Below are positions 48,800-56,262 of a stretch of 64,000 nt of DNA, in pieces. Each line of letters begins with the position of its first letter. Within the stretch, counting starts at the first letter, position 1. The DNA lies in NCBI RefSeq assembly GCF_009765225.1, contig NZ_VMSF01000001.1, positions 3,038,001-3,102,000 on the forward strand. Direction: 5' to 3'. Under the pieces are notes generated by a model. It saw only the letters and a list, made by a program, of their open reading frames with translations, did not search any database and was not told where the DNA came from. The position numbers and the translations under genes are program-made. This DNA is from Leifsonia sp. AG29 (lineage in GTDB: Bacteria; Actinomycetota; Actinomycetes; Actinomycetales; Microbacteriaceae).

Positions 48800-50245
48800 A
48801 TGTCTCAATTCGTCCAGCAGTTCACCGCAGACGCGATTGTCGGGGAGCCCGAGGTCGTCGAGGACGGCCGCCCGGTCCGCGAGGTCGCGAACGATCCCGC
48901 CTGGCTCCGTCTCAAGGAGGCGGCCATCGCCCTCCAGTCGCTGCAGGTCAAGGACGGCTCCGTCGAGAACGACGCCGACCGCCCGGCCGCAGCCGCGCAC
49001 GTCCGCACCATCGTCGACTCGATCGCCGCACTCGCACCGGCCTTCCCGCACGACGCGTCCTACCTGACCGCACTGCAGCGCGACTTCGCCCGCTGGGCGG
49101 AGGAGGGGTTCGGCGTGCCGGACTTCCTCGACTCGCTGAACGAGTTCCAGCCGCAGCGGCACCGGGTCGACGGCCTCGGCCACCTCGTCGTGTTCCCCAT
49201 GTACACGCAGAACGGCAGTACCAACCGGTTCGTGGAGGCGCTGCTCGTCGAGGTCATCTGGCCCGAGTTCATCTCGGAGCTCGAGGCCGGCGAGTACGGC
49301 AACAAGCTGTTCGTGCCCCTGCGCTTCGTGGACTTCACGCCCGGCTACGACACCAACTCGGCCGTGCTGTTCCCCGAGACGGTCGCCATGCGCGAGATCC
49401 CCACCTTCACGTGGGGCGCGATCTTCCAGGACAGGGAGGCGGCCCGCTACCGGCGCGTCGTCCGCGCTGCGGCCGGGATCACGAAGCTCGAGCTGCCCGA
49501 CGACGCGGCGGGCATGCTGGACGACCAGCACCTCACGGAGGAGACCTTCGTGATGTGGGACCTCATCCACGACCGCAGCCACATGCGCGGCGACCTGCCG
49601 TTCGACCCGTTCATGATCAAGCAGCGGATGCCGTTCTTCCTTTACTCTCTGGAGGAGCTGCGCTGCGACCTGACGGCGTTCCGCGAGTCGGTGAAGCTGG
49701 AGCGCGACCTCGGCGCCGTCCCGGAGTCCGAGCTCTCGGAGGCTCAGCGGGCGATCCGCGACCACGCGAAGCTCGTCCAGTTCGCCGTGATCTTCGACCG
49801 GATCTTCCGGTTCGCGATCACGGGCAGCCGCGTGCGCAACTACGACGGACTCGGCGGCCAGCTGCTGTTCGCGTGGATGCACCAGCACGACGTGCTGCAC
49901 TGGACGGACACGCAGCTGACGATCGACTGGGAGAACGTCCCGGAGGTGGTCATCGCCCTCAGCGACAGGATCAACGACCTGTACTGGCGGTCGATCGACC
50001 GGCCGAAGGTGGCGCACTGGCTGGCCGCCTACGAGATGCTGACCGAGACCCTCACGCCGCACCCCGCCTCCGCCTGGGCGCGCGGGCTGCCGGACGAGGT
50101 TCTGGCCGGGCCGCCGAAGGGCTACACCGACCAGGTGCTGGACGACGAGTTCCCGCTCTCGATGTTCTACGAGGCCCTCACCAAGAAGATGGCCGCCGTC
50201 ATCGAGTCGACGGCGGGGATCACCGGCACCACGGACGCTGCGTGA
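48800..50245 (+). CDS. DUF6421-family protein
   Basis: A 481-residue soluble protein that I assign to DUF6421, an actinobacterial family of unknown function. No signal peptide or membrane helix. Two histidine-rich sites stand out: HDRSH at residues 257-261 (in WDLIHDRSHMRGDLPFDPF) and MHQHDVLHW at 360-368. With nearby acids these could bind a metal, but this is my inference. ATG at 48800 has GGGAGG 6 nt upstream. The next gene overlaps it by GTGA, and that one overlaps a PLP enzyme in the same way, so the three proteins are made together and probably serve one pathway. Length and composition are normal for the region. Confidence 0.8.
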   Translation: MSQFVQQFTADAIVGEPEVVEDGRPVREVANDPAWLRLKEAAIALQSLQVKDGSVENDADRPAAAAHVRTIVDSIAALAPAFPHDASYLTALQRDFARWAEEGFGVPDFLDSLNEFQPQRHRVDGLGHLVVFPMYTQNGSTNRFVEALLVEVIWPEFISELEAGEYGNKLFVPLRFVDFTPGYDTNSAVLFPETVAMREIPTFTWGAIFQDREAARYRRVVRAAAGITKLELPDDAAGMLDDQHLTEETFVMWDLIHDRSHMRGDLPFDPFMIKQRMPFFLYSLEELRCDLTAFRESVKLERDLGAVPESELSEAQRAIRDHAKLVQFAVIFDRIFRFAITGSRVRNYDGLGGQLLFAWMHQHDVLHWTDTQLTIDWENVPEVVIALSDRINDLYWRSIDRPKVAHWLAAYEMLTETLTPHPASAWARGLPDEVLAGPPKGYTDQVLDDEFPLSMFYEALTKKMAAVIESTAGITGTTDAA

Positions 50246-50958
50246 CCGACCTGAGCGCCGCGCACCGGGCGGCCCGGACCTCCTCGGAGTCCGGGCCGCT
50301 CGGCGGCCGGCTGGTGCTCATCGCGGGGGCGACGAGCGCCTCCGGGGAGGCTGTCGCCCGCGCGCTCGTCCGGGCCGGCGCGACCGTGCTCGCGGTGGGC
50401 ACCCGGCAGGAGGCGCTCGACCGGCTGGCCGCGGCCGTCCCGGGCGTGGACGTCCGGGCGTGCGACCTCGCCGACCGCGACGCCGTGGCCGAGCTCGCGA
50501 TGCGCATCCACCTGAAGTTCGGGCCGGTCGACGGGGTCGTCCACCTGGTCGGCGGCTGGCGCGGAGGCGGCGGCATCGACGGGCAGAGCGACGCCGACTG
50601 GGACTTCCTGGAGCGCGGCTTCCGCACCCTCCGGAACGTCAGCCGCGTCTTCTTCGACGACCTGGTGGCATCGCCGACGGGTCGGTTCGCGATCGTGTCC
50701 TCCACCGCGGTCGACAAGCCGTACGCGGGAGGCGCGAATTACGCGGCAGCGAAGGCGGCCGCCGACGCGTGGACCCGCGCCGTCGCACAAGGCCTCTCGA
50801 AGCAGGCGCCGCAGTCGGCTGCCACCGTCTTCGTCGTCAAAACGCTCGAGGGCCTCGAGGACGAGCTCGGCGCCGCAGTCGTGCGCCTGTGGGAGGTCGA
50901 CGCCGCCGACGTCAACGGACGCCGCCTCCCGCTCGAGGCTGCGAGGATGGACGGGTGA
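50242..50958 (+). CDS. SDR-family oxidoreductase of the DUF6421 operon
   Basis: 238 residues. The nucleotide loop is AGATSASGEA (residues 29-38, a variant of TGxxxGxG), and HLVGGW replaces the usual NNAG. The catalytic triad reads Ser in IVSSTA and YAAAK. GTRQEALDRL after strand 2 (Thr-Arg) suggests NADP(H). Start GTG overlaps the DUF6421 stop and its own stop overlaps the aldolase start, both as GTGA. The reaction is unknown; the operon suggests it acts on the substrate or product of the aldolase. Confidence 0.85.
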   Translation: MTDLSAAHRAARTSSESGPLGGRLVLIAGATSASGEAVARALVRAGATVLAVGTRQEALDRLAAAVPGVDVRACDLADRDAVAELAMRIHLKFGPVDGVVHLVGGWRGGGGIDGQSDADWDFLERGFRTLRNVSRVFFDDLVASPTGRFAIVSSTAVDKPYAGGANYAAAKAAADAWTRAVAQGLSKQAPQSAATVFVVKTLEGLEDELGAAVVRLWEVDAADVNGRRLPLEAARMDG

Positions 50959-52025
50959 CGCTTCAACTGCATGACCTGAACCTCCGCGGATTCGCCTCCG
51001 ACAACTACGCGGGGGCGCACCCCGAGATCCTCGACGCGATCGCGGCCGCGAACAACGGCCACCAGATCGCGTACGGGGAGGACGTCTACACCGCCCGTCT
51101 CCACGAGGTGTTCGCCGAGCACTTCGGGGAGGGCGTGGAGGTGTACCCCGTGTTCAACGGGACCGGCGCCAACGTGGTCGGGCTGCAGTCGATGCTGCCG
51201 CGCTGGGGTGCCGTCGTCTGCGCGCGGACCGCGCACATCAACACCGACGAGGCCGGCGCGCCCGAGAAGGTCGCCGGGATCAAGCTCCTCCCGGTCGACA
51301 CCCCCGACGGCAAGCTCACTCCTGAGCTCATCGACCGGGAGGCGTGGGGCTGGGGCGACGAGCACCGGGCTCAGCCGCTCGCCGTCTCGATCACGCAGAC
51401 GACCGAGCTCGGCACCGCGTACACGGTGGAGGAGATCCGCGCGATCGCGGACCACGTGCACGAGCGCGGGATGAAGCTCCACATGGACGGCTCCCGCATC
51501 TCGAACGCGGCGGCCACGCTCGGTCTGCCGCTCCGCGCCTTCACCACGGACGCCGGCGTCGACGTGCTCAGCTTCGGAGGCACCAAGAACGGGATGCTCT
51601 ACGGCGAGGCGGTCGTCGTGCTCAACCCGAAGGCCTCCGAGGGGCTGATCTACCTCCGCAAGCTGAACATGCAGCTCGCCTCCAAGATGCGCTTCATCTC
51701 GGCCCAGCTCATCGCCCTGCTGACCGACGACCTGTACCTCCGCTCCGCCTCCCACGCGAATGCGATGGCCACCCGCCTCCGCACGTCGCTCGAGCGCGAG
51801 ATCGGGGCCGGGCGCATCCAGGGGGTCGCCTTCAGTCAGGAGACGCAGGCGAACGGCGTCTTCGCGACGCTCCCGGCCGGTGTCGCCGACCGCCTGCGGC
51901 AGCACTTCCGGTTCTACGACTGGGATGCGGCGCGCCAGGAGGTGCGCTGGATGTGCTCGTTCGACACGACCGAGCAGGACATCGACGATTTCGTCGCGGC
52001 GCTCATCGCCGAATTGGACGCCTGA
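50955..52025 (+). CDS. Low-specificity threonine aldolase-type PLP enzyme
   Basis: A 356-residue fold-type I PLP enzyme of the beta-eliminating lyase / threonine aldolase family. Seen: FASDNYAGAHPEI (residues 13-25, family start with SDN), NGTGANVVGLQS, HINTDEAGA, HMDGSRISNAA (PLP-binding Asp) and SFGGTKNGML with the PLP lysine. It would cleave or form beta-hydroxy-alpha-amino acids such as threonine. Coupled translation with an SDR and DUF6421 suggests a dedicated pathway rather than general threonine breakdown. Confidence 0.92.
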   Translation: MTLQLHDLNLRGFASDNYAGAHPEILDAIAAANNGHQIAYGEDVYTARLHEVFAEHFGEGVEVYPVFNGTGANVVGLQSMLPRWGAVVCARTAHINTDEAGAPEKVAGIKLLPVDTPDGKLTPELIDREAWGWGDEHRAQPLAVSITQTTELGTAYTVEEIRAIADHVHERGMKLHMDGSRISNAAATLGLPLRAFTTDAGVDVLSFGGTKNGMLYGEAVVVLNPKASEGLIYLRKLNMQLASKMRFISAQLIALLTDDLYLRSASHANAMATRLRTSLEREIGAGRIQGVAFSQETQANGVFATLPAGVADRLRQHFRFYDWDAARQEVRWMCSFDTTEQDIDDFVAALIAELDA

Positions 52026-52094
52026 CTCCCCGTGCCCCTCGTACTGGGGGAACCGGGGTACAAGATATGTCCTCCATTTGACGGACACATCCGC

Positions 52095-52240
52095 TAGGCT
52101 GGCATCACCGCTCGGGGGAACCCGAATAAACCACCGGCGGTGCCCCTAACGCATGCCGGGCAGTGCGGAGAAACCCTAGTCTCCACACCGCCCGGCATCG
52201 TGGCGTTAACGGGTCGTAGCAGCCGTACCTCGCCGTCACG
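52095..52240 (+). ncRNA. Candidate structured small RNA or 3' element
   Basis: A TAGGCT box (52095-52100) is followed by a highly structured stretch with no open frame of note. A first stem-loop uses GGCA...CCGC with GCGGTGCC (to about 52145). A long second hairpin pairs TAACGC, GCCGGGC, GTG and GGAG (52147-52170) with CTCC, CAC, GCCCGGC and GCGTTA (52181-52208) around a loop containing AAACCCTAGT. It lies between converging aldolase and galU genes, so a bidirectional terminator is the simple alternative. I considered known actinobacterial RNAs (6C, c-di-AMP switch) and could not match them. Confidence 0.4.
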
Positions 52241-52255
52241 AGCGTCAGCGCGCGG

Positions 52256-53281
52256 TCAGACCGCGGACGCGAGCAGCTCCTCCCTGTCGGACGGCTTGTC
52301 CTCGACACGCGCCGCCGGCCGACGAACAGCGGGAGGCGCGACCGTCGGGTTCTTCGCGGGGAACGTCGGGATCGGCGCCGTCTGCGCGGGGCCGGCGGTC
52401 GTGGCGAACTCCTTGAGCCAGGGCAGGAGGTCGGGGCCCAGGTCTTCGCGAGCAACGGCCAGCTGCACGATCGCCTTCAGATAGTCGAGCCGATCGCCGG
52501 TGTCGTACCTCCGTCCCCGGAAGATCACGCCGTGGACGCCGCCGGTCCAGGCGGGAGCGGTCGCCAGGCCCTGCAGCGCGTCGGTGAGCTGGATCTCGCC
52601 TCCCTTGCCGGGCTCGGTCTTCTCGAGGACGTCGAAGATCTCGGGACGCAGCACGTACCGGCCGATGACCGCGTAGCAGGACGGAGCGTTCTTCCGGTTC
52701 GGCTTCTCGACGAGGCCGGTGATCCGCACCACGTCCTCCTCGTCGGTCTCGACGACGGCGGCGGCGCCGTAGAGATGGATCGACTCGGGCGGCACCTCCA
52801 TCAGGGCGACGACGGTCGTGTTGAGCGCGCGCTGAACCTCCAGCATGCGTCCGAGCAGCGGGTCGCGAGCATCGATGATGTCGTCGCCGAGCAGGACAGC
52901 GAACGGCTCGTGCCCGATGTGCATGCGGGCTCGCAGGACGGCGTGGCCGAGCCCCCTCGGGTCGCCCTGCCGCACGTAGTGCATGTCGGCGAGGGAGGTC
53001 GAATAGCTGACCTGCCGGAGCCGGTCGTCGTCGCCCTTCTTCCGGAGCGCGTCCTCCAGCTCGGTGTTGCGGTCGAAGTGGTTCTCGAGCGCGTTCTTGT
53101 TACGACCGGTCACGAGCAGCACGTCGTGCAGGCCGGAGGCGACCGCCTCCTCCACGACGTACTGGATCGCCGGCTTGTCGACGACCGGGAGCATCTCCTT
53201 CGGCATGGCCTTCGTCGCGGGCAGGAACCGGGTGCCGAGGCCCGCTGCCGGGATCACGGCTTTCGTCACGGTGCTGGTCAC
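52256..53281 (-). CDS. galU: UTP-glucose-1-phosphate uridylyltransferase
   Basis: 341 residues. It makes UDP-glucose from UTP and glucose 1-phosphate. Seen: KAVIPAAGLGTRFLPATKAMPKEMLPVVDKP (residues 7-37, nucleotide loop with catalytic Arg and Lys), YVVEEAVASGL, VRQGDPRGLGHAVL, LLGDDII and VEKPNRKNAPS. The last 35 residues are a Pro/Ala-rich tail beyond the usual end. GTG start with AAGGAG 9 nt upstream. It is the last gene of the polysaccharide operon, 48 bp after ugd, and supplies the substrate of the Ugd enzyme. Confidence 0.96.
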   Translation of the reverse strand: MTSTVTKAVIPAAGLGTRFLPATKAMPKEMLPVVDKPAIQYVVEEAVASGLHDVLLVTGRNKNALENHFDRNTELEDALRKKGDDDRLRQVSYSTSLADMHYVRQGDPRGLGHAVLRARMHIGHEPFAVLLGDDIIDARDPLLGRMLEVQRALNTTVVALMEVPPESIHLYGAAAVVETDEEDVVRITGLVEKPNRKNAPSCYAVIGRYVLRPEIFDVLEKTEPGKGGEIQLTDALQGLATAPAWTGGVHGVIFRGRRYDTGDRLDYLKAIVQLAVAREDLGPDLLPWLKEFATTAGPAQTAPIPTFPAKNPTVAPPAVRRPAARVEDKPSDREELLASAV

Positions 53282-53329
53282 GTTTCTCTTCTCCTTAAGT
53301 GCTGAGTGAGTGGGTCGAGGGGGTCCGCG

Positions 53330-54730
53330 TCAGCGGCTGCCGACGAGAGCGGCCGCGTCGTCGGCGAGCGGGGCCGGTGCGGGGACGGTGCCCATCGCGT
53401 GGACGGCCCAGCCCGCGGCGCTCCAGGCTGCCGCGTCGAGGCAGTTTCGCCCATCGATGACGGTCCGCCCCTTCACGAGGCCGGCCAGGGCGACGGGGTC
53501 CGCGCCGGTGAACTCGTCCCACTCGGTGAGCACGATCGTCAGGTCGGCGCCGGTCACCGCCTCCGCCATCGAGTCGGCGTAGCCGAGGGTGGGGAACAGC
53601 CGCTGCGCGGTGTGGCGGGCCTGCGGGTCGTACACCACGACCTGTGCGCCGCGCAGGTGGAGGGCCGCGGCCACGTTCAGCGCGGGCGAGTCCCGGACGT
53701 CATCGGTGTGCGGCTTGAACGCCGCCCCGAGCACGCCGATCCGGCGGTTGAGCACCGAGCCGCCCAGCGCCCTCAGCGCGAGGTCGATGACCCGCTGGCG
53801 ACGCCCCATGTTGATCTCGTCCACCTGCTGCAGGAGGCCCACGGCCGCGTGCGCGCCCAGCTCGCCCGAGCGGTGCATGAGAGCGCGGATGTCCTTCGGG
53901 AGGCATCCCCCGCCGAAGCCCAGCCCCGCGTTGAGGAACTGCCGCCCGATGCGCGAATCGTGACCGAGCGCGTCGGCCAGGAGGCTCACATCCGCGCCGG
54001 CCGCGTCGCACACCTCCGCGATCGCGTTGATGAACGAGATCTTCGTGGCGAGGAAGGCGTTGGCGCTCACCTTCACCAGCTCGGCCGTCGGCAGGTCGGC
54101 CACGAGCACCGGCGAGCCGTCGGCGATCGGCTTCTCGTAGATCCGGCGCAGGGTCGACTCGGCTCGGGCCGAGGTCCCGCCGAAGACGAGCCGGTCGGGC
54201 GACAGCGTGTCCTCGACCGCCTTGCCCTCGCGGAGGAACTCCGGGTTCCAGACGAGCTCGACATCGACCCCGGCCGGGGCGGCGTCGGCCACGATCGCGC
54301 GGAGGCGGGCGCCCGTGCCGACGGGGACGGTCGACTTGCCGACGATCAGCCCGTCGTGCGTGAGGTTCTCGGCGATCCCGCGCGCCGCCGCCTCCACGTA
54401 GGAGAGGTTCGCGGCGAACGAGCCCGACTGCTGAGGCGTTCCCACGCAGATGAAGTGGACGTCGGAGACGGCGACGGCCTCGGCGAGGTCGGTCGTGAAC
54501 GTCAGGCGTCCGGCGGAGACGTTGCGGAGGATGAGCTCGGGCAGCCCCGGCTCGAAGAAGGGGGCGCGTCCCTCCTTCAGCGCCTCCACCTTCTGCGGGT
54601 CGGTGTCGACGCCGACGACGTCGAAACCGAGCTCGGCCATCGCGGCCGCGTGCGTGGCGCCGAGGTAGCCGGTGCCGATGACGCTGATGCGCGGCGCGGG
54701 CTGGATCGGGGACTTCTTGGGAGCGGTCAT
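53330..54730 (-). CDS. ugd: UDP-glucose 6-dehydrogenase
   Basis: A 466-residue enzyme that oxidises UDP-glucose to UDP-glucuronate with two NAD. Seen: the Rossmann site VIGTGYLGATHAAAMAELG (residues 17-35), VGTPQQ, KSTVPVGTG, WNPEFLREGKAV, ELVKVSANAFLATKISFINAIAE with the catalytic Lys, and the catalytic Cys in GFGGGCLPKD (near residue 283). The chosen ATG has GAAAGGA before it; a longer open frame upstream overlaps the GH26 gene and is not real. It sits between the GH26 and galU genes, as hasB does in streptococci. Confidence 0.96.
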   Translation of the reverse strand: MTAPKKSPIQPAPRISVIGTGYLGATHAAAMAELGFDVVGVDTDPQKVEALKEGRAPFFEPGLPELILRNVSAGRLTFTTDLAEAVAVSDVHFICVGTPQQSGSFAANLSYVEAAARGIAENLTHDGLIVGKSTVPVGTGARLRAIVADAAPAGVDVELVWNPEFLREGKAVEDTLSPDRLVFGGTSARAESTLRRIYEKPIADGSPVLVADLPTAELVKVSANAFLATKISFINAIAEVCDAAGADVSLLADALGHDSRIGRQFLNAGLGFGGGCLPKDIRALMHRSGELGAHAAVGLLQQVDEINMGRRQRVIDLALRALGGSVLNRRIGVLGAAFKPHTDDVRDSPALNVAAALHLRGAQVVVYDPQARHTAQRLFPTLGYADSMAEAVTGADLTIVLTEWDEFTGADPVALAGLVKGRTVIDGRNCLDAAAWSAAGWAVHAMGTVPAPAPLADDAAALVGSR

Positions 54731-54753
54731 GGCGGTGGTCCTTTCGTGGGGGC

Positions 54754-56262
54754 TCAGGGAGCCGGGGTGAGGGTGAAGTCGTCCTCGGGTCTGGTGAGGC
54801 CCGAGATGAAGGCGGACAGGCTGTCGGCACGGGAGTCGACGCGCCAGTCGTTGGTGGCGCGGACGCCCTCGACGTAGCTGGTCACGGCGAGGTCGAACCA
54901 CGAGAAGCCGATGATGTCGCTGTTCTCGGGTTTCGCGAGGCTGTCGAAGAACGACGTGATCCAGGCGGCCTTGTGGCCGCCGGTCTCGGAGGCGCCCACC
55001 TCGGCCAGGACGATCGGCTTGGTCGTGATCGACCTCAGCTTGTTCAGGCTCGGCGTGAACGAGTAGTCGAACGTGAAGGTCTGGTCGGTCTTGAACGGCG
55101 GTCGCATGTATCCGGAGAGCCCGACCCAGTCCACGTAGTCGTCGCCCGGGTAGAGCGACTCCAGGAAGCCGTCGACCTTGTGCGATGCCGGGAGGTTGTT
55201 CACGATGTTCGGCGCCCAGACCCAGATCACCAGGTTGTTCGCGCCCTCCTGCTGGAAGACGTCGTGCACGTGGCGCCACATCTTGACGTAGTCCCCGGGG
55301 CTGTTGCCGTTGATGGAGGCGCCCTTGGCGTCGGTCTCCGCCCACGGGTACCACACGCCGTTCATCTCGTGATCGAGGCGGATCGCCAGCGGGAGACCCG
55401 TCGCGACGATCGCCTTCGCGTAGCGGTGGAGGTAGTCGTCGAAGTCCCCGCCGATGATCTTGGGGAGTGAGTAGGCGGGAGCGACGTTCGTGTCGTTGCC
55501 CGCATCGATCGGCCGCGACTCCCAGGTCATCATGGGCAGGCGACCCTGCTCCCACGACCGGGTCACCGCGTTGGCCCGGAACTCCTCGTCCCAGCCGGAG
55601 AAGTAGCCGACGAGGTTCGGCGACACCCCGACCTTCGAGCTGGTGGCATCGAACGTGGCCCAGTTGAACGGCGCCTGCTCGGTGTACATGCCGTAGTAGC
55701 GCTTGGCCGGCTGAACCAGCTGGGCGCGGGCCGGCGCGGTGATCGGAGCCGGAGCCGAGTCGCCGGAACCACCGGAGCCGCCTCCCGACGTTGCCTTCCC
55801 TCCGGCGGATGCCGATGTGCCGGCCGCGGATCCGTGGCCCCCCGCGGAGGACGAGCCCGCCGACTTGGCCGCGGCGAGCTGCGCCTTCACATCGGCCAGC
55901 TGGCTCTGCGCCGCGGTGACCTGCTGCTGGGCGAGGGCCAGCTTCTTGGCGGCGGTCGCCTGCGCCGCGAGCGACTGGGCCTGCATCGCCGTGAGCTTCC
56001 CCTTCTGGGAGGCGATGGTCTGGGTCGCACGGTCCAGGTTGCTCTTGAGTTCGGCGTTCTGCTCGGCGAACGGGATGGCGGCGGTCGCGGCCTGTTCGAC
56101 CGCCTCGCGGACCGGGGCGGCGCCCGGCGACGTCCAGACGAAGGCCGAGATCGCCACGAGGATGCTCGTCAGCACGAGTGCGGCGGCCGCGGTGGCCTGG
56201 GAGCGGGAACGCGAGGAAGCCCACCAGGATGCGGCGCGAGCGGTGAGATTGAGCTCAGACAA
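54754..56262 (-). CDS. Membrane-anchored GH26-like glycosidase with coiled-coil stalk
   Basis: 502 residues. A short cytoplasmic N-terminus and one membrane helix (about 25-44) lead to a coiled coil (about 55-132, rich in Gln, Ala and Lys), a Gly/Ser linker (about 135-172) and an extracellular GH26 barrel (about 185-495). The acid/base candidate is Glu in RLDHEMNGVWYPW and the nucleophile is Glu in LAEVGASE. GH26 enzymes are endo-beta-mannanases or related beta-glycanases. A position inside a synthase operon suggests it trims or releases the exported polymer. The start is TTG, overlapping the synthase stop by 8 bp, with GGAGG 9 nt upstream. Confidence 0.83.
   Translation of the reverse strand: MSELNLTARAASWWASSRSRSQATAAAALVLTSILVAISAFVWTSPGAAPVREAVEQAATAAIPFAEQNAELKSNLDRATQTIASQKGKLTAMQAQSLAAQATAAKKLALAQQQVTAAQSQLADVKAQLAAAKSAGSSSAGGHGSAAGTSASAGGKATSGGGSGGSGDSAPAPITAPARAQLVQPAKRYYGMYTEQAPFNWATFDATSSKVGVSPNLVGYFSGWDEEFRANAVTRSWEQGRLPMMTWESRPIDAGNDTNVAPAYSLPKIIGGDFDDYLHRYAKAIVATGLPLAIRLDHEMNGVWYPWAETDAKGASINGNSPGDYVKMWRHVHDVFQQEGANNLVIWVWAPNIVNNLPASHKVDGFLESLYPGDDYVDWVGLSGYMRPPFKTDQTFTFDYSFTPSLNKLRSITTKPIVLAEVGASETGGHKAAWITSFFDSLAKPENSDIIGFSWFDLAVTSYVEGVRATNDWRVDSRADSLSAFISGLTRPEDDFTLTPAP

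Noticed and set aside
52095-52240. Known actinobacterial RNAs such as 6C RNA or the c-di-AMP (ydaO) riboswitch
   Set aside because: No loops with six or more C, and no downstream plus-strand gene for a riboswitch to control; the GGGGGAACCC similarity is too short.
53330-56224. Single 964-residue protein joining the GH26 region and UDP-glucose dehydrogenase
   Set aside because: The upstream part is the wrong frame of the GH26 gene; the dehydrogenase has its own ATG at 54730 with GAAAGGA and begins at the usual family position.
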